From Larix kaempferi (Eukaryota > Streptophyta > Pinopsida > Pinales > Pinaceae): 64,000 bases of DNA. Positions 11,180-23,200 of this stretch are shown here, one piece after another; positions within the stretch are counted from its first letter, which is position 1; the number at the start of each line of letters is the position of its first letter. Made by a program: the position numbers and the translations under genes. The notes under the pieces were generated by a model. That model saw only the letters and a program-made list of their open reading frames with translations. It was not told where the DNA came from and searched no databases. Where the stretch lies: contig BSBM01000753.1 of assembly GCA_027924585.1 (NCBI GenBank), forward strand, positions 27,306,501 through 27,370,500, given 5' to 3'.

Positions 11180-11193
11180 CTCCCCCTAATTAT
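11180..11193 (-). promoter_or_regulatory. Polypurine tract of Copia-C
   Basis: The minus strand reads ATAATTAGGGGGAG directly before the LTR start TGTTGGAAA. This position and composition are typical of the plus-strand primer. Confidence 0.7.
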
Positions 11194-11269
11194 GAGCGGA
11201 CGGGGATCTTTAAACAAAAATAAAATATTACAAAATATTTCAGAGCTGCGACATGCTCTGTTCATGACA

Positions 11270-12738
11270 TAGTTCACTGCACAGAACTTGTCACTCCCAA
11301 ACAACTTCGCAAATATTGTAATGGGTCCTTTTCCAATGGTTTTGTAAATAGGTTTGCTACCTAATCTTCACACCTGCAAAATTCTAACCAGATTTCCTTG
11401 TTGTTTATCAATTCTCTGACAAAATGATACCTTGTGTCAATGTGCTTGGTTCTCCTGTGAAACACATGATTCTTTGACATTGTGATAGCTGAATTGTTGT
11501 TGTAGTAAATGACTATGGGTTCTTGCTGAACCTGCGACAGATCACTTAACATCCTGCACATCCAAAATGCTTGACATGCAACACTTGTAGCTGCGACATA
11601 CTCTGCTTCTGCTGAAGAGAGAGTTACTATGGGCTGTTTATTTAAAGCCCATGATACAACACTTGTTCCTACATGAAGTGTATTCCCAGATGTGCATTTT
11701 CTGTCATCTATGCTGCCTCCATTGTCACTGTTAGTGTATCCAATGAGTGTGAAATTTTCTGAGGTTGAATATAAAATACCAAAGTTTTTTGTTCCACTTA
11801 CATACCTCATAATTTTTTTACATGCTTGCCAATGAGATTCTTTTGGTGACTCCATGAATCTTGAGATTAAGCTGACCCCATACATGATATCGGGCCTTGT
11901 TTCTATAAGATACATAAGGCTACCAACAAGCCTTTTAAATAGTGTAGGATCTACATTGGATCCATCATCATCTTTGCTCAATTTCAAACCTGTTATTACT
12001 GGTGTCGGAGCTGTCTTACAGTTTAACATCTTAAATCTGTTCAATACATCACTTGCATACTTTGACTGAGATATAAATATCCATTTTTTAGACTGTTGGA
12101 CTTCTATGCCCAGAAAATACTTCATAAGCCCCAAATTAGTCATTTCAAATTCACTTTCCATGACTGATCTAAATTCTTCTATGCCAAAATCACCAGTAAA
12201 TATTAAATCATCTACATACAGGAAGACAATTAGCTTATTACCTTGCTTGTTGATTTTTGTGTACAACGTTGGCTCACATTCACTTCTGTGAAATCCATTC
12301 TGAATGAGGTACGAGTCAATGCGATTGTACCAAGCTCTAGGAGCTTGCTTCAAACCATAGAGTGTTTTTTTCAATATGTATACTCTGTGTCCTTGTCCTG
12401 GAACTTCATAGCCTTGTGGCTTCTCCACATATACTTCTTTCTCCAAATAACCATTTAAAAATGCAGACTTAACATCCATTTGATAAACAGGCCATGTCTT
12501 ATGTGCTGTGATGGCCAAAACTGTTTTGATAGTGTCCATTCGTGCTATAGGTGCAAAGTTTTCATTGAATTCTATGCCAGGTTGTTGAGTGAACCCTCTT
12601 GCTACCATCTTGCCTTGTGCTTTTGCACATTTCCATCTACATCTTGCTTGGTTTTATAAATCCATTTCACGCTTATCACATCCTTGTCCTTAGGACATCA
12701 ACTGATTCCCATGTTTGATTCTTCTCAATGCATTCTAT
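11270..12738 (-). pseudogene. Copia-C RT and RNase H (frame-disrupted)
   Basis: From 12608 leftwards one open stretch of 415 codons carries ARGFTQQPGIEFNE-type RT start sequence, YQMDVKSAFLNG, LYGLKQAPRAWYNRI and YVDDLIFTG (catalytic Asp pair intact), then the RNase H domain. In RNase H the usual YTDSDWAG is YTNSDNGG and the usual DNQSAI is YNNNSAI, so two catalytic Asp positions read Asn, both compatible with G-to-A changes. The open stretch ends at a stop near 11361, and the conserved FTKPL tail continues in frame after it. Between 12608 and 12738 the frame changes and several stops occur. Confidence 0.87.
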
Positions 12739-14586
12739 TTATTCATCCATGGCTTGTGCCCAAACTTTATCTTCAACATCTTCTTCAAATGTTAGAGGAT
12801 CATTAACTTGAGAAAATAATGCAAAAACAAAGAATGAATTAGGTGTACCAGTCTCATATCTCTCGCGCAGGGTTCTCATCTTTGTCAAAGTTGCTGGTGT
12901 CGAACTGCGCGAACTGCTTGATGGAGTTTGTTGCGCACTTGGTGTGCTTGTTGGAGTTGCTTGAGCTGCGACTTGTGTCAGAGTTACTTGTGTTGAAACA
13001 TGCTGCGCAGACCTGGGATTAGACGTAGCTACGTAGTTCTGATTTACATGCGAAGTCTCAACCACTTCTTCTGCAATGTCATCATGTTCAACATGTGACA
13101 CGATTTTAACATTCTTCTCCACAGGTCCATACCATGATTCATTTTCTACAAATTGAACATCTCGACTGATAATAACCTTTCTTGTGACAGAGTTATACAA
13201 CTTGTATGCTTTTGTGTCTTCAAAATAACCAATAAAAATGCATTTCTGTCCTTTATTGTCTAATTTTCTTCTTAGCTCATCTGGAACATGAGCGTATGCT
13301 ACACAACCCAAAAAATTTAAATGTGAAACACTATGTTTCATACCCGTCCATGCTTCCTGCGGAACTTTGTTCTTCACACTCTTTGTCGGACATCGATTCA
13401 TGATGTAAATAGCAGTTTCCAGTGCTTCAGCCCAGTATTCATTTGATAGATGCATGGCTACCAACATACTACGCGCCATCTCCATAATGGTTCTGTTCTT
13501 CCTCTCTGCGATACCATTCTGCTGCAGTGTATATCGAGTAGTGAATTTCTTCTGTATGCCATGATTTTTGCAAAAGTTTAAGAAATCATTTGAAACATAC
13601 TCACCACCTCTATCCGTTCTTAAGATCTTGATGTTGTAACCACTCTGCTTCTCCATGAGTGCCTTGAACTGCTAAAAACAACTAAACGCATGAGATTTAT
13701 GTTTTAGAAAATAAAACCATGTTTTTCTTGTGAAATCATCAATGAATGTGAGAAGATAAGTGCATCATCCCATGGACGGTGTTTGCATCGGTCCACAAAT
13801 ATCAGAGTGCACGATTTCAAGTGGTGTGCAAGCTTTGTATGACTTTCCAACTGAAAAAGTCTCTCTGTGCTGCTTTCCAAAAATACAGCCTTCACAAATT
13901 CTCTTTGGCTTTTCAATCAATGGAAATCCTTTCACCATGTCCTTCATGTGCAGTAGCTTCATCCCACCAAAATTTTGATGTCCAAATCTGAAGTGCCATA
14001 ACCAGGATTCATCCTTTATTTCTGTTTGAAACGCAGCTTGCATTGCGCTGTCTTTTTCTTCCTTTGCGCAGTGAATTTCTGCTTCTTTGCTTTCTGCTTT
14101 GAACGCAGATCCAGAATTTTCATTCTGTCTTTCATGAACAACTTGAGTTGTTTTTCCTTTTATGACTGGCCTTATCCTCAAAGGAAACAAGCGATTTCTT
14201 GTCATCTGCACTTCGGGAATTAACTGATTGCTTGGATATATGTCCTTGATCACACAATGCTTTCCTACCATATGAACTTTGTAACCTTTTTCCATCAGCT
14301 GTCCAATGCTCATCAAATTATGCTTCAAACCTTGAACATAATGAACATTGGGCATAAATTTCTGCTCCCCTTGTTTGGTTAGAATATCAACAGTACCCTT
14401 TCCCAAAACAGTGACTTGAATATTATTTCCAAGTGTGACATCAGTTTGAACTAATTTATCCAGACTAGAAAATAGATTTAAATTACTAGTCATATGATTG
14501 CTACAACCTGAGTCTAAATACCATATGTCATTTGGAATTTCTTGGATAGCATTGCACTCAAGTGGCGATGCGCATGCTAAGAACAA
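12739..14586 (-). pseudogene. Copia-C protease and integrase (in-frame stops)
   Basis: Protease: IWYLDSGCSNHMTSN near 14500-14530, catalytic DSG intact. GAG-pre-integrase: LWHFRFGHQNFGGMKLL with CEGCIFGKQH. Integrase: catalytic Asp in VHSDICGPM and LRTDRGGEY and Glu in NGIAERKNRT. Two stops interrupt the integrase, one after MQTPSMG (near 13765) and one at about 13674, both in the same frame as the flanking segments. A C-terminal linker rich in Ser/Thr/Pro/Gln precedes the RT, as usual in copia. Confidence 0.86.
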
Positions 14587-14616
14587 TGAGCTGTTTGGAG
14601 TGCTATTGTTGCTTGA

Positions 14617-15522
14617 CTATGTTTCACCTTGCTTTCCTTGGTCATACTGCTTCTTCTTGCATTCATATGCGAAGTGTCGATACTTCTTACAGTAATGACA
14701 TTGAATTTTTGATTTATCATACCTTTGTCCACTTGACTGAGTGTGAGTTTGATTTTGACCTCTACCAATGACATGCGCAGGGCTGCTGCTGCGACCTCTT
14801 CTGAAAGAACTTCGTCCTCTGTCTCTAGAGTTTGATCTTCCTCTACCTCTTCCATGACTTATGGATGACTGTGCTGCGAATGCACCTTCCAGTGATGTTT
14901 CTGAACCACTGATTCTATGTTCATGATTGAGTAATGAGGCTTGCAACTCATCAATAGTAACTGTGGATAGGTCTTTGTTTTCCTCCAGGGTCACAACTAA
15001 AGATTCGAATTTCTTTGGAAGAACTCTAGGAACTTTTTCAACAACTCTTTGGTCACCTAAATTTTCTCCATTAGACTTTATCTGATTAACCAAATCAATA
15101 ACATGAGTGTAGAATGATTCTACTGATTTTGTATTTTTCATTGACAAAGATTCAAAATCTGTTCTAAGAATTTGAAGTTTGGTAGTCTTTACCTTGTTCA
15201 AGCCTTGATAGGAAGTTTCCAGAGTGTCTCACGCTTCCTTAGTTGAATGCGTTGCTTCTACTCTTGGGAGTATGGATTTATGTGTTGCTTGATGTATGTG
15301 GAACAACGCCTTTCCATCTTTCTTCCTATGTTCCTTCAGAACATCCTTCTCGGCTTGTGTGAGATTGTTGTATGCTTCTAGATATGTTGGTTCTGCATAG
15401 CCATGCTGGACTATTTCCCATACATCTTGACCTCTAAATAAAGTTTTCATAGTTAGAGACCAATATTCACAATTTTTACTAGAAAATATTGGAGTTTGCA
15501 AATTACCCGAAGTGGAAGCCAT
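14617..15522 (-). pseudogene. Copia-C gag with a Trp-to-stop change
   Basis: Starts at Met 15522 (MASTSGNLQTP). It contains LTMKTLFRGQDVWEIV and LKEHRKKDGKALF, then ATHSTKEA followed by TGA where the family has Trp (TGG). The frame continues as DTLETSYQG and a basic RGRGRS linker, then the zinc knuckle CHYCKKYRHFAYEC (Cx2Cx4Hx4C) near 14660-14700. A further stop follows before the protease. The whole gag to integrase stretch keeps one frame. Confidence 0.86.
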
Positions 15523-15541
15523 CTTAACACTTTTCCGTTTT

Positions 15542-16637
15542 TGTAAAAAAGAATTGACCTGCGCGGTAAATAAATACTTTCTTTTATTTGCTTTTAGGAC
15601 CTGCGCTCCACTTAGCAAATACTTTGCTCTAAATTATTTGGCTGAATAATTTTTTTCACAAATCACCTGCGCGGAAATTATCTACGCAATTTCACTTTTT
15701 ACTGCGTGCAGATTAACTGCGCAATTCGACCTTTTACTGCGCGGTGATTACCTGCGCATTTCGACTTTCTACTATGTAGGTGAACTTTGTTGTGCAACTC
15801 TCTAGCCTCGCGTAACTTGACTTCACAAAATACTTTGCGGAATACTTTACTTTGCATGAGCTTCGCACTTCATACAAATTACCTTTGCAAAACTTCTTTT
15901 AACTTTATGAAGGTTAACTACGCACAAGTTACCTTCGCATACCTATTTAGCTGTGCACAACCCAAACTTAAGCAAACTTTGTATAAATGTATTTCATGCT
16001 AAAACATAAGAACCGAAACATATAAAGAAGTTACTGCGTAGTTAAACTAGGGCTTTTACCACTGTGAAATACTTGGAAATCTTGATTTGATTTACAAACC
16101 ATAAATGTAAACAACATTTACTTTAGGTCAATATGAAGTAGATGTGCGGGATGCATAAACCAACATTCTTGAGAATGAATACATAAAACTAAATACTTAT
16201 ATATTACCACTGTAAAACAGAGTAACTTTGCCGCACTTACAGAGAGATGGGTTTTACTTCAATCTTTCACAATTTTACATAGAGCTTGGGCTCTTCATAC
16301 ACTTCATGGGTTTTCACTTCTTTTCTTCTTCTCTTCACTCCTACATCTCTTTTTCTATCTCTTCATCTCTATCTAATATTCTGAGAGTGATTTACATTTA
16401 TACACAAACTTGATTTGGCTTCTCCTCGAAGCTACAGGGTTTCATTAAATACTGTAATAAATTTCTACCTAATAATTCTTGATATGCAGAATACTAAAGC
16501 GGTCACATAAATACTAATTTGACCAGCACCGGATTGGAACTGACTGAATTCTGACATTGCAGAATTACTCTGAGTGTCTGATTGAGCCGACGCATATCAG
16601 ATACACTATCATCTCATTAATTACAATATTTCCAACA
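15542..16637 (-). repeat. 5' LTR of Copia-C (right copy)
   Basis: Aligns with 10173-11179. The right edge is ...TTCCAACA at 16637, that is TGTTGGAA on the minus strand. The left edge next to gag is less certain, and TG at 15542 was chosen. This copy keeps about 85 bp that the left copy has lost. Flanking DNA to the right begins ATTAGGGGGAGAG. Confidence 0.83.
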
Positions 16638-18743
16638 ATTAGGGGGAGAGCGAGAAACCACCTTAATGGGCATAATAGAATGATTTAACACTGAAATGAA
16701 GCCACATACCTTCCCTACTTTATGCATAAAAAATCACTGCTTATATTATCTATCCCACCCATAGCTGCTACTACTATTGAATAATGCATTAATATTCTAT
16801 ACGTGAGTAGAATGATCGATGAGCATTTGAACCCTTATGAATGAATCGATAGTTGAATAGGTAACTGGTTTCTTTTAAGCACCAAAAAAACAGGTTCATA
16901 TTTTTTATCCAACTACTCCTTTAAAGGAGAAATAAAATCAGAACCTTGAGTGGTATACTAGGCATAAGATTCAACCTTCCTATCAACTGGACCAGAATGG
17001 TTAACTCATTTTTTTCTTTGTTGGTGGTCAAATCGACACCCCTAGCTGGATAGCATTGGTTGCTAGATTTCTGTTACTAGATTGATTTGCTAGTGAAGTG
17101 AGTGGACACAAAATATTTTTGGCCAAGAGAAGAACATGATACGTTATGGCGTTCGTTAACCAATAAGACTTCCTTTGATGCAAACCTAACCATAGACCTG
17201 TTCTATTCCCCAGTGTTCCTGTGCAAGAGCTAGAATCTCTTTCAATTCTATGATTATAAATTCATACAAATGTCGATTCTATTAAGCCTGTGAGTATGGT
17301 TTCACAACTCTATTCTTCCATCATGAAATTGATCCTTGTCCCTTCCTACACCAACTTGCACTCAATTCCTACCTTCTTCTCTATTTTGAATTGTCACAAA
17401 ACCTCACCAAACCTCACCCATATGTCAATCTATCATTATTTTGACAGCCATGAATCTATTTTTCCTTAAATTGTATTCACTTAGACATTCACCACTAATT
17501 TACCATGCCTTATTCAAAGATGACATACATGTTCTCACATCAAATTTACTCATCCTCTACAATTGGAACACATGAATCAGACCTTCAAACTCAGCTAAAC
17601 AAATTCCTAATAAACCATTCCACATCTAATCTTCAAGCTGGGCATATTCACTATATGTCTCATGCTTTCAATACAATTAATTAAATTCCAGATTTCACAA
17701 AGAGGACACAATAATTACTCAAAAGTGAATGCTTTTCCCCAAAGAGTCATTTACAAAGGTCTCAGTTAGGTTTTATAAAAGAATTCGAATTCCAAAGGTA
17801 TCGTATTTGTTGTTATCACCTGGAACTTAAACTTGCATGAATAGACAGGATAATAACTATTTACCTCCAATGCACTTCCAATGAAAATTCACGTCTTAGG
17901 CAATGATGCTCTTTCCATGCAACATCCCTAGGTCACACCAATGGGGTTTTGACTCCTTTTCACATAAGCCAACAATTTCAAGTCACGATATGCCATCAAA
18001 CATCACACATGATCCACATATATATTTTCCCTTATCTCCAACGCAAACTATCAATTCAAAATTTTATCAATGAAATCAGATTTCACGAACTTGACCATTG
18101 ATTTCCCAATAGAGTGCCATCACGATTTCAAGACAGAGACATCATTTTCTTTAAATACAAATAACCAATCAATGCTTCATAAAAGAAGATTGCAGTTTCT
18201 TTCAAGATGACTCTACCTTGGTCAACAATCAACCCAAAATGGTCAATAACATATGAACTTGTCAATGTTGCCCAACGTAGAGCAATCCTCCACAAAACAA
18301 ATCCACTGATTAATATATTGAATAGGATTTAATCCAATATTTAAAAACACAGAGGCATTCAATTTATAATGAAATACCTCTATCTCATCCCTCAAAGGAA
18401 CTCACAAACTTTTCTATAGGAATTCCCAAAATTTGTAGCAATTTCTATTGGACACATACGGTTATCGAATCCTGGAACTAGACATGATTTCTTGAGAAAA
18501 ACATTCGATTTTCAATTACATTTAACGCAGAGACCATCATTCCCAAAATCACATAAAACAAATATATTAATAAATTGGAAGCATATACATATGTTTTACA
18601 TTCACCAAATTCTACTACACACAGTATTTTGGCCTAATTTATATTCCTTTGGCCATCCTACCTCTCAGTCTACCTAAAGGCTTACATATAAAAGAAGATT
18701 ACTTCAAACCTATTGTAACCCTAACAACCTCCTACATTTATAT
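16638..18743. other. Spacer, nothing recognised
   Basis: About 2.1 kb of AT-rich DNA with no coding signal and no recognised RNA gene. It ends at the TATAT target site of Copia-D (18739-18743). Confidence 0.4.
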
Positions 18744-18833
18744 TGTTAGCTATTTAGCTAGGAAGGAACTTCGCATAATTTTGTCTTGTATGCGGAAGTG
18801 ACATTGCATTTACATTACCTAGGCACTTGACTT
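18744..18833 (+). repeat. 5' LTR of Copia-D, first part (before Gypsy-E insertion)
   Basis: Matches the first about 90 bp of the 3' LTR at 27709. It is interrupted at GACTT, the duplicated target of Gypsy-E. Confidence 0.88.
18829..18833. other. Target-site duplication GACTT of Gypsy-E (left copy; right copy 25006-25010)
   Basis: GACTT directly precedes the TGTTAGG of the 5' LTR and directly follows the ...CATCACA end of the 3' LTR. Confidence 0.9.
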
Positions 18834-19207
18834 TGTTAGGAACCCATGTCTTTACTTTGTTAGTATATTGTTGTTGGACGCATATGCTTTGTAAGTCATC
18901 CCGTAGTACTTGTTGATCCATAGTTTGTGTTATTGTTGTTGGCACATATGCTTTGTAAGTCGCCCGTAGTTTTGTTGATCCATAGTTTGTAGTGGCCCAT
19001 GGTTTTGACCCATAGTATTGGGCCTAGACTTAGTATATAAGTGTGTGTTGAGGCCTATGAAGGCATCGTGAAGTTAATTGTATTGAGCTTGCTCAAAGGA
19101 GGTTGCCCCCTCGAAGTGGCCTGTGATCAATATACAAGTGATTCCGAGTTCTGTTATTTCTGATATCTCGTGTATTTGCATTAATTAATTATTGCAGGTT
19201 CATCACA
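18834..19207 (+). repeat. 5' LTR of Gypsy-E, with an internal tandem duplication and TATA box
   Basis: Begins TGTTAGGAACCC and ends TTCATCACA. Two tandem units of about 62-65 bp (18866-18930 and 18931-18993) share the phrases ATATGCTTTGTAAGTC and TTGATCCATAGTTTGT. A TATATAA box lies at 19034-19040. In the family the LTR holds the promoter and transcript end signals. Confidence 0.9.
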
Positions 19208-19209
19208 TC

Positions 19210-19222
19210 TGGTATTAGAGCA
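19210..19222 (+). promoter_or_regulatory. Primer binding site of Gypsy-E (initiator-Met tRNA type)
   Basis: TGGTATTAGAGCA starts two bases after the LTR. It differs at one position from TGGTATCAGAGC, the usual complement of the initiator-Met tRNA 3' end; the change is C to T. Confidence 0.8.
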
Positions 19223-20283
19223 CTTTCTTGGGCTTGCTGGGTGAAATTTCTGCCAATTTTTTTTTTGCATCTGTTGCAGGTTCGGATTTGGGAATAATCC
19301 CTATCCGCTTAACTGTGGGAAGTACTTGGGCATAAGCCCTAAAAATCATTGTAAGGAGTACCATAGGAACCTCGAAGTAGATGACCCATTGAGAGGACCT
19401 GCCAGTGAAGAGGGTAATGACCCCTACTTGATTGACTAGTTCCCACCCGTGAGGTAAACCAAGAGCTGTCGTTTGTGGCAAAGCGGTTATCAGTTTTACC
19501 TGAGCTGTGGAGTGAGGGGTACTGCCCCAATACGCAAGCCGTCAGACAACATTGGTGGTCGAGTGAAACCCCTGAACTGTTAGGAAGCCGCACATACCTA
19601 GGGTCCATATCTATTTTCAGCTGAACTGTTGTCGATCACTGCTGCGTCGTATCAGATCCAGCCGTTCAGATCCATTTTGAAAGTCGTTCCAGATCCATCC
19701 GTTTCAGATCTATTTTAGATCCAGCCGTTTTTGATCCATTCGGCGCCGTTTTAGATCCCTCTATTTCCAATCACTTCCGGGCCATTGCAGATCTATCTGT
19801 TTCAGATCCCTTCCGAGCCATAACCGCTCCATTCTAAAAAAAAAAAAAGTTTTTTCTCCATATATCCCTTGTTTTCACTTAGTTTCCCTTGAAACTTCTC
19901 GAGAACCCCTGTAATCCCATTCTGCATATTTCATTCCTGAGGACCCTATCCCCACTTCCACTTCCCAAAGCTCGAAATTCCACATTTGTCTATTTTTAGG
20001 GTTTGCCATAAATTCCTCGGATTTCACCCAATCACCTTCAAATTTTACCACAAAGTTCCTTTCCTAATTCTTCTTCTTTGTCCCTCTCTGCCAAATTTTC
20101 CCATTCTTTCACCCCGCTTCTGAAATCCTCCTTTTCTGCTTCCCTATCCATTCAATAGTGTCCAAATCCTAGTCAAACCCCAATTACCCTTCAGATTTTT
20201 TCCCAAATCCAGATTTTCCTTTACTGAAATAGTTTCTGTTTTTGTTTTTCTACCCAGTCAACAAAAAAAAAAAACTCCTGGTT
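19223..20283 (+). other. Gypsy-E leader, with degenerate CAGATCC repeats
   Basis: Untranslated leader of about 1.06 kb between primer site and gag. At about 19655-19815 a phrase of the type CAGATCCATCCGTTT recurs roughly every 20 bp, about eight times with drift. An A-run precedes a pyrimidine-rich part. No coding signal. Confidence 0.55.
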
Positions 20284-23200
20284 ATGGTTGTCACCCGCGC
20301 AGGAGCAAAAACCATGGAAGAAGCACTTGCAACCATCCAAGCCAAACTCCAGGATCTGGATGAAATTTTTTTCGACCTCCATCTTGAACATTCAGCCATG
20401 AACAACAAACAGCAGTCTGAGTCTTCATCAGACAATGGGTTCTCTTCTTCTAGCAATTTCTGTGGTCCGAAGCTTGATTTTCCTCACTTCAATGGTACTA
20501 ATCCAATTGGATGGATCTATCGTGCATAACAGTATTTCAGTCTACATAATAGTTTTGATGTCAATAAAGTTCCGCTTGCATCCTTTCATTTGGAACAGGA
20601 AGCTCTTCAATGGTACCGTTGGTACATCAAGGCTCATGAAGAGCCAAAATGGCCAGACTTTTGCCAGCTCCTTTTGCAACAATATGGTCCCAGTGTTTTT
20701 GATGACTTCACAGGAGCCCTGACTAAACTTCGCCAAATTGGCACTGTGAGAGAGTATCAAACTGAATTTGAGAAACTATCCAACCACACTGAAGGATTGT
20801 CTGATGACTTTTACCAGAGTTGTTTTATCAGTGGTCTAAAGGATGCCATCCGCTCTGAGGTCAAAATGTTCTGTCCCAACACAATGATGGAATCCCTGGG
20901 GTTGGCTAAGTTGGCAGAAGACAAGATTGCAGCCCAACAACGTTCCAAGCCCACTTTTGTTCCCTTCTGAAATATGGGTTCTCAATGACCACCCATACCG
21001 CAGGCTCCTTGACCAACTCCTATCAAGCATTTGTCTGAAACAGAGATGCAAGCACGCAGAGAAAAGGGGCTTTGCTATAATTGTGATGAGAAATTCACTC
21101 GGGGACATAGATGTGTTCATCAAAAGCTCTATCTCTTGGATGTGGATTCTTCGCCTTCCTCTGAAATTGGTGACAAAGATCCAGATACAATGGATGCTCA
21201 GGTCGACATTCAGGAACCGCCTATTGACCCTCCATCTCAGGATGACCAGCTAGAGATATCTCTCCATGATTTAGCTGGAATCACCATCCCCCAAACAATG
21301 CGGGTCAGGGGTTGCTTCAAGAAGCTTCCTCTTACAATCCTCATTGATTCTAGTAGCACTAATAATTTCATTGACCCTCGGATCGCCAAACAAGCTGATT
21401 GTTTTATCCATCCTTGCTCCAACTTTGAAGTCATGGTTGCCAATGGGGGCACCTTACCTTGCAAAGGGAAGTGTCGAAATGTGCGTATCTCTACGGGATA
21501 TTATACCTTGCGCTCTAACATGTTTTCCTTGACCTTAGGAGGATGTGATGTGGTTTTGGGCGCTCAATGGCTACGCACACTTGGCCCTATCTTATGGGAT
21601 TTTGATGAACTTTGGATGCAGTTTTCCCTCAATGGACAAAAACACACATTGATAGGATTACAACCAGGGTCTCTCAGCATCATCAGTTCAGATTGCATGG
21701 AAAAAATACTCAAGAAGAATTCACATGGTGTCATCGCTCAGATCCATTCCATTCAGATGCAACCATCAGCGGTCTCCACTACTCCTTTGGATCTACAACA
21801 AATTCTGGATCGATATACAGGTGTCTTTGCTGAACCAGTGGGATTGCCACCTTCAAGGCTAGAAGACCATCGTATTTAGATCTTTCCTGGAAGCATTCCT
21901 CCCAACATCAGGCCCTATCGCTACCCCTTTCACCAAAAAACGGAGATTGAAATGCTCGTTCGGGACCTATTGAAGCAAGGTATTATTCGCCCAAGCAGTA
22001 GTTCCTTGTCTTCTCCAGTTCTTCTTGTTCTAAAAAAAGATGGGTCATGGTGCCTCTGCATTGACTTTTGAGCACTTAATCACCTCACCATTAAGGATAA
22101 GTTTCCAATTCCTGTTGTTGATGAGCTTCTTGATGAGCTTCATGGGGCTCAATTTTTCTCCAAGTTGGATCTTCGTTTTGGGTATCATCAAATTCGGGTT
22201 CATGAGGATGATATCCCTAAAACAACTTTCCGCACACATGATGGCCATTATGAGTTTTTGGTCATGCCCTTTGGCCTCACTAATGCTCCTTCCACATTCT
22301 AGGCCTTAATGAATAAAATATTTCAGCCCTACTTGTGGAAATTCATTCTGGTATTCTTTGATGATATCCTCATCTACAGTAAAACATGGGTTGAACATCT
22401 CCAGTATCTGGATCTTGTCATGCAACTTTTCTCTGACCATCATCTCCACGCCAAACAATCTAAATGTGTTTTTGGATAGAAGGAAGTTGAGTATCTCGGG
22501 CACATTATCTCATCACAAGGGGTTCACGTGGATCTTGCCAAAATCGAGGCCATGAACAATTATCCACATCCTCAGACACTCAAGAGCCTTCGTGGTTTTT
22601 TGGGGTTGACTGGATACTACCGCAAGTTTGTCAAGGATTATGGGAAGATTGCAGCCCCATTAACTGCTCTATTGAAAAAGGATGCTTTTACATGGACACA
22701 TGCTACTCAGTGTGCATTTGACAAATTGAAACAAGCTATGTGTACTACACCTATTCTAGCTATGCCTGATTTTTTCAAGCCCTTCACTATTGAGAGTGAT
22801 GCTTGTGGCAATGGACTTGGTGTTGTTCTCCTTCAAGATGAACACCCCATCGCGTTCACCAGCAAATCCCTTTCAGGTAAGAATTTAGCTGCCTCTACAT
22901 ATGAGAAGGAAATGATGGCTATTTTGCATGCAGTCCAGAAGTGGTGACCATACCTATTAGGGAATCATTTATGCATCAAGACTGATCACTAGAGTCTGAA
23001 ATATTTCTTGGAACAATGTGTCTCCTCCCCAGCACAACAGAAATGGGTTAACAAACTCATGGGTTATGACTATGAGATCACTTACAAGAAGGGTAAGGAC
23101 AATATTGTGGCAGATGCTCTTTCTCACACATTTGATGCCCAAGGTTCTCTTTCAGCTATTTCTATGCCTGTTCCAAATTGGTTGCAATCTGTTCAATAGG

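Larger units (their letters stand above)
10173..16637 (-). mobile_element. Element C: Ty1/copia retrotransposon with two LTRs, decayed
   Basis: Left and right LTRs flank a gag-pol region on the minus strand. The minus-strand polypurine tract lies next to the left LTR (complement of CTCCCCCTAATTAT, 11180-11193). No clear TGG-type primer site was seen next to the right LTR. The 5 bp outside the two ends (ACCTG left, ATTAG right) do not match, so no target duplication is visible. The coding region is split by nonsense codons and at least one frame change. Confidence 0.88.

Noticed and set aside
11854-12458. Plus-strand open frames over Copia-C
   Set aside because: Antisense to clear copia RT and RNase H motifs.
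10173-16642. Target-site duplication for Copia-C
   Set aside because: Flanking 5-mers ACCTG and ATTAG differ, and moving the left edge by a few bases did not give a match.
19215-19608. Minus-strand open frames in the Gypsy-E leader
   Set aside because: No motif, two overlapping frames, and they lie in the untranslated leader of a well-defined plus-strand element.
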